A stretch of DNA of 28,748 nucleotides from a virus, in IMG/VR virus record IMGVR_UViG_3300032213_000838, positions 1 through 28,748 of that record; one strand, written 5' to 3'. This document shows, piece by piece, positions 1-6,764 of this stretch (the stretch's first letter is position 1; each line of letters opens with the position of its first letter). The position numbers and the translations under genes are program-made. Below the pieces are notes generated by a model. That model ran no database searches. It was not told where the DNA came from and saw only the letters and a program-made list of their open reading frames with translations.

Positions 1-1
1 T

Positions 2-1132
2 ACTGTAGTAGAGGTAACAACTCCTACTGAATATGTAATTGAAACAACTACTGGTCCTAGATTTGAAATCGCACCCTCTGGTATAAATACAGAGCGAGTT
101 GCTTGGGTAGATTCTTGGATACAGTTACGCCAAGGCGAAGTAGTTCTTAGACAAGACGATGATAGTAACCACAATCCTCAAACTAATTACTATGCATCTA
201 AACTTACAGGTACATTAGATACAGGTAGTTATACTATCCGTGCTACATCATATAATTATATAGTTGCAGGACAAAGACCTATTGGTACTTATACTTTAAG
301 TAGTAATTTAATTAATGTTGCACCTGTGCCAGAGCCAGCACCTATTCCAGAACCAGAGCCATTACCTTCTCCTGAACCTGCACCTATAGCACCACCTATA
401 ATTATTGATTATCAACCAGTAGGACCTGAGCCCGTACCTGAGCCTCCTGCTCCTGCTGAAGAACCACCTACACCAGTAGTAGAAGAGCCTGTTATAGAAA
501 CTCCAGAGCCTCCTGCAGAGCCTGAAGCACCTCCTGCTGTAGAAGAAGAGCCTCCTATACCCATAGAAGAGGCACCTCCTGCACCCGTAGAGGAACCACC
601 TACTGAGGCAGAAGAACCACCTGTTCCAGTTGAGGAAGCACCCCCTGTGGTTACTGAAGAATCTACACCCGAAGAAATAGAAGCGGCAGTAGAAGCAATC
701 ATTGAAGCAGCAGATGGTGAAGCCATTACTGCAGAGGCTATTGCAGAAGCAGGACTTACTCTTGAAGACTTACCAACACAAACTCCAGTAGAAGTTCGTA
801 CTGATGATAATGGTAATGCAGTTGTAATTACTGCAGAAGTTGCTATTGCATTACAAGTATTTGATTCACCTGCTGAATTAGTAAGTGCAATCTTTGATGA
901 CCCAGGACAAGTCTTAACAGCCTTAGCAAATATAGGTGCTGATATGTCCGATGAAGAACGAGAAGAATCAGAAGAAATTATTGTTGCATCTGTTATCGCT
1001 AGTCAGGCTGCTATAAATGCAGCAGGTATGGCAGCAGGTACAGCAACTAGAATTCCAACGCCAAGTTCCCCTGCTGGTGGACCTATGGCTGGTAACGATA
1101 AGCCTAAGTCAACAAGAAGGAGAAAACCTTGA
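2..1132 (+). CDS. Proline-rich virion surface/tail protein, 5' end outside window
   Basis: The frame is open from the left edge, so the gene is 5'-truncated; the GTG at 326 is internal. The first ~105 visible residues look like a beta-sandwich of the pre-peptidase C-terminal type (VVLRQDDDS, LDTGSYTIRATSY, GTYTLSSN). Next comes a long Pro/Glu stalk built from PEPxP and EEPPxPVEE units (about 326-690). An acidic helical stretch follows, then a conserved-looking segment (TPVEVRTDDNGNAVVITAEVA), an Ala-rich helix and a very basic tail ending KSTRRRKP. The order binding-type domain, extended rigid stalk, basic tail suggests a surface fibre or spike adjoining the lysis genes. No catalytic motif is visible. 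The product assignment is inference; that it is coding and partial is certain. Confidence 0.75.
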   Translation, partial: TVVEVTTPTEYVIETTTGPRFEIAPSGINTERVAWVDSWIQLRQGEVVLRQDDDSNHNPQTNYYASKLTGTLDTGSYTIRATSYNYIVAGQRPIGTYTLSSNLINVAPVPEPAPIPEPEPLPSPEPAPIAPPIIIDYQPVGPEPVPEPPAPAEEPPTPVVEEPVIETPEPPAEPEAPPAVEEEPPIPIEEAPPAPVEEPPTEAEEPPVPVEEAPPVVTEESTPEEIEAAVEAIIEAADGEAITAEAIAEAGLTLEDLPTQTPVEVRTDDNGNAVVITAEVAIALQVFDSPAELVSAIFDDPGQVLTALANIGADMSDEEREESEEIIVASVIASQAAINAAGMAAGTATRIPTPSSPAGGPMAGNDKPKSTRRRKP

Positions 1133-1302
1133 AAATATTAAGAGACATGATTGAACAATTATGGACAGTACTAGGTATGTTTATTGCCTGGGTTGTACTT
1201 GATGGTTCAGCGAAGACAGTAGTTGGCTATGCAATTATTGGAACACTAATTGCTTGGGCAATTACTTACCGATTAAGAAACCCAAAGGACGACAATGAGT
1301 AA
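1129..1302 (+). CDS. Small two-helix membrane protein, candidate holin
   Basis: This 57-aa gene starts at TTG, overlaps the preceding stop by four bases (TTGA) and sits behind a good ribosome site (AAGGAG, 1117-1122). It has two hydrophobic segments: LWTVLGMFIAWVVL (about residues 11-24) and TVVGYAIIGTLIAWAITY (about 31-48). A charged tail RLRNPKDDNE follows. Its last eight bases overlap the endolysin start, so translation is probably coupled. Size, topology and position directly before a CHAP endolysin fit a holin, which forms membrane lesions that release or activate the lysin. A spanin or antiholin role is possible. The alternative ATG at 1147 would cut only the N-terminal residues. Confidence 0.7.
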   Translation: MKILRDMIEQLWTVLGMFIAWVVLDGSAKTVVGYAIIGTLIAWAITYRLRNPKDDNE

Positions 1303-1753
1303 TGTAGTAGATATAGCAAAGTCACAACTTGGATATCAAGAAGTGGGCAAAAGAAATGACAGCATGTACGGCAAGTGGTATGGATTAAACTTTAACCCTT
1401 GGTGTGCAATGTTCGTATCTTGGTGCTTTGACCAAGCAGGACTAGGCGAAAAGATAGCAGCCCAAACTAAAAAAGGATTTGCATCTTGTCAAGCAGGACT
1501 TAAATGGTTTACAAGTAAAGGCAAGATAGTCCCAGTGGGTAAAGCCCAGCCTGGAGATATAGTTTTCTTTCAATTTGATGCTGATGCAGAGGCTGACCAT
1601 GTTGGTATCTGTGCTAGTAACGATGGAAAGAAATACCTTACGGTCTATGAGGGTAATACCTCAGGGGATAATAAGGGCAGTCAATCAAACGGAGATGGTG
1701 TGTATCTAAAGAAACGTGCCTACTCCCTAGTAATGGGCGTTGCTCGCCCTTAA
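1295..1753 (+). CDS. Endolysin, CHAP-type amidase/peptidase
   Basis: The 152-aa protein is essentially one CHAP (NlpC/P60-like papain-fold) domain that hydrolyses peptide or amide bonds in peptidoglycan. The nucleophile region is NPWCAMFVSWC with Cys37, the general base is His102 in DHVGI, and the polar residue region is YEGNTSG (Glu119/Asn121). QPGDIVFF is the usual strand before the His motif. No separate cell-wall-binding domain or signal peptide is visible, so export must depend on a holin; holin-like genes lie on both sides. The start overlaps the upstream membrane protein by eight bases. Fold confidence is high. Whether it is an amidase or an endopeptidase cannot be told from sequence. 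Confidence 0.92.
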   Translation: MSNVVDIAKSQLGYQEVGKRNDSMYGKWYGLNFNPWCAMFVSWCFDQAGLGEKIAAQTKKGFASCQAGLKWFTSKGKIVPVGKAQPGDIVFFQFDADAEADHVGICASNDGKKYLTVYEGNTSGDNKGSQSNGDGVYLKKRAYSLVMGVARP

Positions 1754-1761
1754 AGGATAAA

Positions 1762-1953
1762 ATGGATACAACTAAATTAAAAGCAATTGTTACTACCTAC
1801 ATCCGTGCAGCAATAGCATCCGTGCTTGCCCTGTACCTTGCTGGTACAACTGACCTAAAGACACTAGCATTAGCAGGTGTCGCTGCTGTAGCAGGACCAG
1901 TCCTAAAGGCATTGGACCCATCAGCCCCAGAATTTGGTCGTGGAAGTAACTAA
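1762..1953 (+). CDS. Small membrane protein, probable holin
   Basis: This 63-aa protein begins eight bases after the endolysin stop, behind AAAGGATAAA. It has a short basic N-terminus (MDTTKLKA), two hydrophobic segments (YIRAAIASVLALYLAG, about 13-28; LALAGVAAVAGPVLKAL, about 35-51) and a polar tail. This is a common arrangement of holins placed next to actinophage endolysins. With the protein at 1129 it brackets the lysin, so the pair may be a holin and antiholin. It is the last plus-strand gene before a strong terminator at 2000-2034. Confidence 0.75.
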   Translation: MDTTKLKAIVTTYIRAAIASVLALYLAGTTDLKTLALAGVAAVAGPVLKALDPSAPEFGRGSN

Positions 1954-1999
1954 TTAAATACCCCTAATAAGCCCTACAAGGCCCTTTAGAGACACGAAA

Positions 2000-2034
2000 A
2001 CCCCCTAACCCAGTAGAGATACTAGGTAGGGGGT
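2000..2034 (+). terminator. Rho-independent terminator after lysis genes
   Basis: An 8-bp stem ACCCCCTA/TAGGGGGT (2000-2007 with 2027-2034) is followed by CTTTTG. The loop contains a second small stem AGTA/TACT (2012-2015 with 2020-2023). It lies 47 bases after the holin stop and probably ends the late transcript. Confidence 0.85.
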
Positions 2035-2060
2035 CTTTTGTCGTTTAAAATCGTGTTTTG

Positions 2061-2222
2061 CTAGTCCTCTAGGTCTTCCCACTCTTCAATTAGAAGTCCT
2101 ATGTTCTTATGTTCTTTTGCTATACGATACTCATCGATTAGGGTTGTGATTAGGTATACCGTTAGGGTTCCTAAAGAAGCCCCAAAGAATACAGCCCAAA
2201 AGGTATTGTTTACGATTTCCAA
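2061..2222 (-). CDS. Single-pass membrane micro-protein
   Basis: This 53-aa gene is on the strand opposite to its neighbours. The start is TTG behind AAGGAG with a 7-base spacer, preceded by a TATAAT box. One hydrophobic segment (FWAVFFGASLGTLTVYLITTLI, about 8-29) is followed by a charged, acidic C-terminal helix ending EEWEDLED. No family is recognised. The gene is isolated between two plus-strand terminators. A lysis regulator, superinfection-exclusion peptide or antiholin are all possible. The ribosome site, promoter and typical membrane topology make chance unlikely. Confidence 0.6.
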   Translation of the reverse strand: MEIVNNTFWAVFFGASLGTLTVYLITTLIDEYRIAKEHKNIGLLIEEWEDLED

Positions 2223-2251
2223 TATAGTTCTCCTTAAGATATATAATTAAT

Positions 2252-2266
2252 TATATATTATATGAC
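2252..2266 (-). promoter_or_regulatory. Half-match to the phage palindrome, with -10 box
   Basis: Read on the minus strand, this has GTCATATAATAT, the left half and core of the palindrome seen upstream of other minus-strand units, with TATAAT at 2262-2257. The right half is not conserved (ATATAATTAA instead of ATATGACA). It lies 35 bases upstream of the minus micro-gene and partly overlaps the hairpin at 2264-2278. Confidence 0.45.
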
Positions 2267-2278
2267 CCCTTCGGGGTC
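2264..2278 (+). terminator. Short GC hairpin with T-run
   Basis: A perfect 6-bp stem GACCCC/GGGGTC with loop TTC is followed by TTTTATAT. It could act as a second plus-strand terminator isolating the late transcript from the early block. On the minus strand it would sit just upstream of the micro-gene promoter. Confidence 0.6.
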
Positions 2279-2387
2279 TTTTATATATTATATTAATATC
2301 AATTATACACATAGATACAACCCATGTAGGGAGGCAATCCTAAGTAGCCTACCAATGCTCCCAATCCATAATGATATACTTAATCTA

Positions 2388-2579
2388 ATGACAATAAAAC
2401 TAGAAGAATATACACTACCAGAACATATATCTTATAGTGCTTTCAGCACTTATCTAACTTGTGGATATCAGTACTACTTAGGTAGATTACTGAATAAGCA
2501 AGAGGAGCCATCTGTGTGGTCTGTGGGAGGTTCAGCATTCCACCTAGCGTGTGAACTATACGATAGGGAGAATATATGA
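2388..2579 (+). CDS. N-terminal part of a split Cas4/AddB-like Fe-S nuclease
   Basis: This 63-aa product contains SYSAFSTYLTCGYQYYLGRLL-type sequence, the conserved N-terminal helix and cysteine (Cys25) of the Cas4/AddB/RecB-like PD-(D/E)XK nucleases, then GGSAFHLACELYDRE. It stops at TGA inside an ATGA overlap with the next ORF, which carries the catalytic core and the other three cysteines. The start at 2388 has no clear ribosome site. It overlaps TAA of a five-codon ORF (2371-2388), and an in-frame ATG at 2355 is an alternative. It is first in the plus-strand early block. The split could be real (two subunits or a -1 frameshift) or a sequence error. Confidence 0.7.
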   Translation: MTIKLEEYTLPEHISYSAFSTYLTCGYQYYLGRLLNKQEEPSVWSVGGSAFHLACELYDRENI

Positions 2580-3199
2580 GCCAAACACTTTGGGACACGG
2601 CTTGGGCTAAAGAATCTGAAGGTATAGATTTAACCAATGCTAGAGTTGGTGGTAGGGCTACTAAGGTAAACCCTAACAAAGAAGATATAAATTATTGGCA
2701 AGCACAAGGACCTGTGTGGGTTGAGCAATATATTGCTTGGCGTAAACAGAATCCTAATTGGAAGATTTGGACTGCTCCAGATGGCAGACCAGCAATAGAA
2801 TTGGAACTAACACCAGTAGTGGCTGATGTTCCAGTCAAAATGGTTATAGACCGAATCTTTGAAGTTGATGGACAATTAGTAATAGTTGACCTTAAGACTT
2901 CAAAGAATACTCCAACTAGTACTTTACAACTAGGTTTTTATAAACTTGGTTTAGAGGTTACCTTTGGCACTGATGCTTTAGGTGGCGAAATTAACTGGGG
3001 AAATTATTACATGTCTCGCGGTAGCAATACTGTAGAGATGGTAGATTTATCAGGATACACATATGAAAAAATGGAGTTCTTGGTAAAAGGGTTTGACAAA
3101 GCCCGCAAAGCAGGAATATTCTTGCCCAACACAAACGCTTGTCAATACATGTGCGGATTAACCGCTCATTGTCAATTCTCTATGAAAAAGGAAGAATAA
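2576..3199 (+). CDS. PD-(D/E)XK exonuclease, catalytic and Fe-S part (Cas4/AddB-like)
   Basis: The 207-aa product carries the nuclease core: Asp92 (VIDRIF), Asp105-x-Lys107 (VIVDLKTSK) and the motif QLGFYK (Gln117). It ends with C-x3-C-x5-C (Cys189, Cys193, Cys199), the C-terminal cysteine cluster of Fe-S nucleases. The fourth cysteine is Cys25 of the preceding ORF, so the two products together rebuild one complete domain. Enzymes of this type resect DNA ends during recombination and replication. The ATG lies in the ATGA overlap, with GGGAG (2569-2573) as a close ribosome site. The next gene starts directly after the stop. Confidence 0.85.
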   Translation: MSQTLWDTAWAKESEGIDLTNARVGGRATKVNPNKEDINYWQAQGPVWVEQYIAWRKQNPNWKIWTAPDGRPAIELELTPVVADVPVKMVIDRIFEVDGQLVIVDLKTSKNTPTSTLQLGFYKLGLEVTFGTDALGGEINWGNYYMSRGSNTVEMVDLSGYTYEKMEFLVKGFDKARKAGIFLPNTNACQYMCGLTAHCQFSMKKEE

Positions 3200-3583
3200 A
3201 TGGCAGAAGACTGGAAGTTACAAGTATCATACAAGACTGGAACTGGCGACTTAATTAACGTCAGAGCAGGTACAGCAGACGAACTTAGTGTACTGCTTGA
3301 GGGCATTGGCGACTTTGCTACTCAAATTGCAGCAGTACAAAAGTTGGTGGTGGGAGCAGCGGTTACCGCCCCTTTATCAACGCCGAGTACCACTCCAAGC
3401 ACCGTGCCTCCACGCTCCTCGATACCACCCCTGGCAGCGCCAGCATCAGGTGGCTCGGGTCCAGTATGTCAACACGGGGACCGCAAGTACAAGTCGGGAA
3501 TATCCAGCAAGACGGGTCAACCGTACGCGATGTGGGTCTGTCCAATGCCTCAGGGCGTGGACCAATGCAAGCCAGTAAATTAG
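3200..3583 (+). CDS. Zinc-ribbon-tailed protein of the recombination module
   Basis: This 127-aa protein starts immediately after the nuclease stop, behind AAGGAAG. Residues 1-55 form a predicted alpha/beta region (WKLQVSYKTGTGDLINVRAGTADELSVLL). Residues 56-85 are a Pro/Ser/Thr linker. The C-terminus has CxHG...SGISSKTGQPYAMWVCP...C, a likely metal site (Cys-x-His, Cys, Cys). Proteins with this C-terminal pattern recur beside nucleases in actinophages and may bind single-stranded DNA or the nuclease. That role is inference; the modular structure is visible. Confidence 0.75.
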   Translation: MAEDWKLQVSYKTGTGDLINVRAGTADELSVLLEGIGDFATQIAAVQKLVVGAAVTAPLSTPSTTPSTVPPRSSIPPLAAPASGGSGPVCQHGDRKYKSGISSKTGQPYAMWVCPMPQGVDQCKPVN

Positions 3584-3627
3584 TCGACGAAGAATTTCCG
3601 TTCTAGCAAATAGGTAGGGGCTGATAG

Positions 3628-4410
3628 ATGCGTACATTAGTTAGGTCTGTTGGGCGTGCTTCTATTGGAGGGGAACCTCTACCTAGTTGCTTTAAATCAT
3701 TTGAGTCGTCTAAAATTGTTATGAGACGTTCAGAAGTTTCTATGTTTGCTGGTGCTCCTGGAGTAGGTAAATCAACACTTGCTCTAGCACTAGCATTAAA
3801 AACTAATGTTCCGACTCTTTACATATCTGCTGATACCAATGCTCATACTATGGCTATGCGTTTAGCATCAATGATATCAGGTAAGAATCAAACAGATGTT
3901 GAACAAAAACTTAATACTGATGTTGGATGGACTAAAGCAATCCTGCAAAAAGGTAGTCATATAGTTTGGTCATTTGAATCATCACCAACCCTACAAGATA
4001 TTGATGAAGAAGTACAAGCCTTCGAAGAACTTTGGGGATGTGCTCCAACTCTTATTATAGTAGATAACTTAATGGATGTAGCCACCGATGGTGGTGAAGA
4101 GTTTGCCTCTATGAGGGCGATTATGAAGGAGTTGAAGTATCTTGCTAGAGCCACTAATGCAGCGATTGTCGTATTACACCATACTTCGGAAGCAGTTCCT
4201 GGAAATCCTTGTCAGCCAAGAAGCGCGATACAAGGGAAGGTTTCTCAGTTACCTGCCCTCATATGTACGCTTGGCACTGTTGGCACGTCGCTTGGCGTTG
4301 CTTCAGTCAAGAATCGCTACGGAAGAGCAGATGCGGGAGGGACGCTTATGACTTGGTTAGCATTTAATCCCGAATACATGTACGTAGAAGATATACCAGA
4401 GAACTCATGA
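3628..4410 (+). CDS. RecA-fold ATPase, DnaB-like replicative helicase type
   Basis: The 260-aa protein has Walker A GAPGVGKST (42-50) and Walker B TLIIVDN (Asp146), followed by a sensor-like IVVLHHTSE and a C-terminal segment (SVKNRYGRADAGG) typical of DnaB/RepA/KaiC-type RecA folds. It is shorter than full DnaB (about 450 aa) and lacks the N-terminal DnaB domain, matching minimal phage helicases. It probably unwinds DNA at the fork together with the primase parts encoded about 500 bases downstream. The start is behind GGTAGGGG. It ends in an ATGA overlap with a zinc-ribbon micro-gene. Confidence 0.85.
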   Translation: MRTLVRSVGRASIGGEPLPSCFKSFESSKIVMRRSEVSMFAGAPGVGKSTLALALALKTNVPTLYISADTNAHTMAMRLASMISGKNQTDVEQKLNTDVGWTKAILQKGSHIVWSFESSPTLQDIDEEVQAFEELWGCAPTLIIVDNLMDVATDGGEEFASMRAIMKELKYLARATNAAIVVLHHTSEAVPGNPCQPRSAIQGKVSQLPALICTLGTVGTSLGVASVKNRYGRADAGGTLMTWLAFNPEYMYVEDIPENS

Positions 4411-4550
4411 AACTAAGAATTCGTAATCCATTTTATTTTGTTGAAACTAAAAATAATTGGACATTTATTAATTGTTATCATTGTGGTAAAAAATTCACAA
4501 TGTATATACCAAGTATTCGTGCATTAAATTATTGTACGGAGTGTAAGTGA
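4407..4550 (+). CDS. Zinc-ribbon micro-protein
   Basis: This 47-aa protein overlaps the helicase stop by four bases (ATGA) and the resolvase start by four (GTGA). It has two CxxC knuckles, CYHC and CTEC, separated by about 20 residues (Cys23/26 and Cys43/46), the pattern of a small zinc ribbon. The N-terminus is basic and aromatic. Tight coupling on both sides supports a real gene. Its role, perhaps nucleic-acid or protein binding at the replisome, is unknown. Confidence 0.72.
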   Translation: MKLRIRNPFYFVETKNNWTFINCYHCGKKFTMYIPSIRALNYCTECK

Positions 4551-4915
4551 CAACTAGAAAATCACACAAAGCCAGAGGAGCAACATTTGAAACCGACTTA
4601 CGAGATTATTTTAGACGAATTGGACTTGATAGTGAGAGACTTGCAAGAAGAGGTTCTAAAGATGAGGGAGATGTTGTGGTCCGCGAAAACTTCCTTGGGC
4701 ACATCGGAATCATCGAAGCCAAGGCTCCAGGTCAATCAGGTCGCATTGACCTCTCTGGTTGGACGAAAGAGGCTCAGGTTGAAGCAACACATTATTCGGA
4801 AGCAAGAGGCATTGAAAGAACATCCGTCTTATCTGCGGTTGTCATCAAAGCGCGAGGGAAATCAATAGCAGATTCTTACTTAGTATTAAGGTTGGGCGAT
4901 GTATTTGACGGATGA
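4547..4915 (+). CDS. Holliday-junction-resolvase-like PD-(D/E)XK nuclease
   Basis: The 122-aa protein has the Hjc-type order of motifs: KARGATFETDLRDYF (Glu15), RRGSKDEGDVVV (Asp42) and IIEAKA (Glu57-x-Lys59). A Gln-rich helical region follows (KEAQVEATHY). Length and motif spacing match small archaeal-type Hjc/Hjr resolvases and related phage nucleases that cleave branched DNA before packaging. The GTG start overlaps the previous TGA. Its 3' end overlaps the primase zinc-finger gene by 17 bases. Confidence 0.8.
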   Translation: MTTRKSHKARGATFETDLRDYFRRIGLDSERLARRGSKDEGDVVVRENFLGHIGIIEAKAPGQSGRIDLSGWTKEAQVEATHYSEARGIERTSVLSAVVIKARGKSIADSYLVLRLGDVFDG

Positions 4916-5273
4916 TTTACCAGATATAGTCTTAGTGTTAAAGCACTACGGTGCCAACCCACCAAGGACTAGTGGACAGGTTAATCTAAAGTGTCCATTC
5001 CATGATGACACTCGTAGTTCGGCAAGTTTTAATACAAGAGAAAATATATTTAATTGTTTCGCTTGTGGAATGAATGGTAATAGTTTACAAATTATAGCAA
5101 AGCAGGAAAGGGTGGACATACGTGAAGCAAAGTCTTTCGCAGAAGGAATTACTGGGCAGAGCGGCAGCCAAGTACGCAGCAAACATTTATCAGGCAGAAG
5201 ATTACCTAGCAAGCAGGGGAATAACTCGGGAAGCAGCACGACTGGCTCGATTCGGCGTAGTAGAGGAGCCTGA
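4899..5273 (+). CDS. DNA primase zinc-finger (CHC2) gene
   Basis: This 124-aa product opens with the CHC2 zinc-binding domain of DnaG: CPFH (Cys32, His35) and CFAC (Cys53, Cys56) in the usual KCPFHDDTRSSASFN...FNCFACGMNGN setting, then IIAKQERVDIREAKSFAE. After about residue 80 the sequence becomes Ser/Gly/Arg-rich with no family character, just where the Toprim-bearing frame begins 3' of it. The functional part is therefore residues 1 to about 78. The zinc finger reads template sequence for primer initiation. Either two proteins act together or a +1 shift near 5122-5175 joins them. Confidence 0.85.
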   Translation: MYLTDDLPDIVLVLKHYGANPPRTSGQVNLKCPFHDDTRSSASFNTRENIFNCFACGMNGNSLQIIAKQERVDIREAKSFAEGITGQSGSQVRSKHLSGRRLPSKQGNNSGSSTTGSIRRSRGA

Positions 5274-5748
5274 GATTGGACACGAAGCATTCCAAGGAAG
5301 ATTATCGATACCGTATATTACCAAGACTGGTGTTGTCGATTTGCGTTTTCGTTCTCTTAATCCTGCTGTTGAACCTAAGTACATGGGTATGACAGGTGTT
5401 GAAACTAAAATGTACAATGTATTAGATATAGATAGAGCAGGCGATTGGATTGGAGTATGTGAAGGTGAACTCGATACTATCACCCTTTCTGTTTGTGTTG
5501 GGATTCCTTGCGTTGGTGTTCCTGGTGCGAACTCTTGGAAAAAACATTACACAAGATTACTCGCAGACTTTGAAAGAGTATTTGTATTTGCAGATGGAGA
5601 CCAACCAGGAAAAGAATTTGCTGCTAGTCTCTCCCGTGAGTTGCCAGTCACAATCGTGCAACTGCCAGACGGTGAAGATGTCAACTCAGCCTATGTTAAG
5701 TACGGCTCCCAGTATATTCGAGAAAGAGCAGGACTAGATGATAGGTAA
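5122..5748 (+). CDS. DNA primase Toprim catalytic gene
   Basis: The 208-aa product contains a primase core with Toprim motifs: CEGELDTITL (Glu114) and VFVFADGDQPG (Asp158, Asp160), preceded by DYLASRGITREAARLARFG and GRLSIPYI, as in DnaG. It has no zinc finger; that is in the overlapping upstream gene. GTG at 5122 has GGAAAGGG (5107-5114) as a ribosome site, so separate initiation inside the upstream gene is plausible. The 152-base overlap uses both frames. It primes replication with the DnaB-like ATPase encoded upstream. The first ~10 residues may be non-native if a frameshift is used instead. Confidence 0.87.
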   Translation: MKQSLSQKELLGRAAAKYAANIYQAEDYLASRGITREAARLARFGVVEEPEIGHEAFQGRLSIPYITKTGVVDLRFRSLNPAVEPKYMGMTGVETKMYNVLDIDRAGDWIGVCEGELDTITLSVCVGIPCVGVPGANSWKKHYTRLLADFERVFVFADGDQPGKEFAASLSRELPVTIVQLPDGEDVNSAYVKYGSQYIRERAGLDDR

Positions 5749-6109
5749 AAATATACCACCATGTAAAATATGTGGTCAACATTTTGATGACATATTTGAA
5801 GCGGTTGACCATTTAGTAGATGATGAGAATGAACCAGAGTTTGACCCTAAACTTATTCTTCCTGGTGGATATCAATTAATGATTGGTTCTTTATTAAGAA
5901 ATATACACATGCATGCTCGTAATAATAGAAAAGTTAAAGATATAGTCGAGCATACTTACGCTACTCTTTATGCTGCTGAAACTAGCCCAAGAAAAATGAA
6001 GAAGTTTATAGAGGACCTGATTATTACCACAGAAATGGGCGTTCTTGAGCATGAAATCAACGAATTTTTAAGCGAAAACAACGAAAAAGGGGGAGAAAAT
6101 GACAGATAA
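5738..6109 (+). CDS. C2H2-like zinc-finger phage protein
   Basis: This 123-aa protein overlaps the primase 3' end by 11 bases. Its N-terminus has CKICGQHFDDIFEAVDHL, a Cys2-His-type finger (Cys9, Cys12, His24 area). It is followed by a helical domain with MHARNNRKVKDIVEHTYATLYAAE and an acidic C-terminus rich in Glu/Asn. Single-finger proteins of this kind are common in actinophage replication modules but have no firm function. Its position suggests DNA or replisome binding. Confidence 0.75.
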   Translation: MIGKNIPPCKICGQHFDDIFEAVDHLVDDENEPEFDPKLILPGGYQLMIGSLLRNIHMHARNNRKVKDIVEHTYATLYAAETSPRKMKKFIEDLIITTEMGVLEHEINEFLSENNEKGGENDR

Positions 6110-6404
6110 TACAACGTTTGAGCACAATGTTGCAAAAACATTTCAAGAACTTGTGGATTTACTTTTATCCAAACATAAAGATTACGGACCAAAGAATATA
6201 TCAGATGCACCTGGTGGTGCTATCAATGGATTAAGGGTTCGTATGCACGACAAGTTAGCAAGAATAAATAACTTATATGAATATATGGAAGATACTGGAG
6301 GCTTTCAGCCTCAACACGAATCCATTGAAGATTCTTTCAAGGACATGGCTAACTATGCAATCATAGGATTGCTAGTACTAAGAGGAGAGTGGGATAATAA
6401 ATGA
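6099..6404 (+). CDS. Nmad1/DUF1599-like protein
   Basis: The 101-aa helical protein resembles the nucleotide-modification-associated domain 1 (DUF1599) family. Visible landmarks are FQELVDLLLSKHKDYGPKNI, GLRVRMHDKLARINNL and the C-terminal block DSFKDMANYAIIGLLVLRGEW. The family is MazG-like and found in phages, often near nucleotide metabolism or modification genes. A role in nucleotide housekeeping is inferred only. The ribosome site GGGGGAG precedes the ATG, and the gene overlaps the preceding one by 11 bases. Confidence 0.82.
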   Translation: MTDNTTFEHNVAKTFQELVDLLLSKHKDYGPKNISDAPGGAINGLRVRMHDKLARINNLYEYMEDTGGFQPQHESIEDSFKDMANYAIIGLLVLRGEWDNK

Positions 6405-6475
6405 TTGAGATATTATTTGCATTTCAACTACAACTAACAGCCCTGCTGGCTTTGATAGCAGCACTATTAAGATAG
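6401..6475 (+). CDS. 24-aa hydrophobic peptide
   Basis: The ATG overlaps the previous TGA (ATGA), with AGAGGAGAG 13-21 bases upstream. The product MIEILFAFQLQLTALLALIAALLR is almost wholly hydrophobic, one possible membrane helix. It fills most of the gap between two genes in a block where nearly every gene is overlapped. It may be a real membrane micropeptide or only a translational linker. Support is positional. Confidence 0.4.
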   Translation: MIEILFAFQLQLTALLALIAALLR

Positions 6476-6482
6476 GAATAAC

Positions 6483-6764
6483 ATGAAAATATTTGGACCT
6501 TACAAAGGAAGTAAACAGAATGGTGGTCGTCCCATTTATGTTATCAAGCGTAAGAAAAAAGATGGCACTACTGAGAGTACATCTACCAACAAAGCCCGAT
6601 TAGATTATAAGAAGGCTACTGGCAAGAAATTAAAACGCAATCAAGAAGTAGACCATAAAGATAATAAAGGTCGCAAAGGTAGCGATAAGATATCTAATCT
6701 AAGAGTTATATCTAAAAAGAAAAATGTAGGCTTAGAGAATAAGAGACGAGCCAAAAAGAAATGA
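6483..6764 (+). CDS. HNH endonuclease-like protein
   Basis: This 93-aa very basic protein carries the HNH signature: EVDHKDN (His58, Asn61 region), KISNLRVIS (Asn72) and KKNVGLEN (Asn82). An N-terminal strand pair (PYKGSKQNGGRPIYVIKRKKKDG) precedes it. Free-standing HNH proteins of this size nick DNA as homing enzymes or help packaging. It lies far from the terminase here, so homing or DNA processing is more likely. The ATG follows GATAGGAATAAC. The end overlaps the next gene by four bases. Confidence 0.8.
   Translation: MKIFGPYKGSKQNGGRPIYVIKRKKKDGTTESTSTNKARLDYKKATGKKLKRNQEVDHKDNKGRKGSDKISNLRVISKKKNVGLENKRRAKKK

Noticed and set aside
412-726. Reverse-strand frame rich in Ser/Gly/Thr
   Set aside because: It is the mirror of the Pro/Glu codon repeats of the surface protein; no ribosome site or family.
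2262-2387. Upstream extension of the split nuclease from ATG 2262
   Set aside because: It would run through the GACCCC/GGGGTC hairpin and an A/T-rich promoter-like stretch, and adds residues without nuclease similarity.
2371-2388. Five-codon leader peptide overlapping the nuclease start
   Set aside because: ATG-ATA-TAC-TTA-ATC-TAA exists and overlaps the ATG, but there is no ribosome site and such short frames arise by chance.
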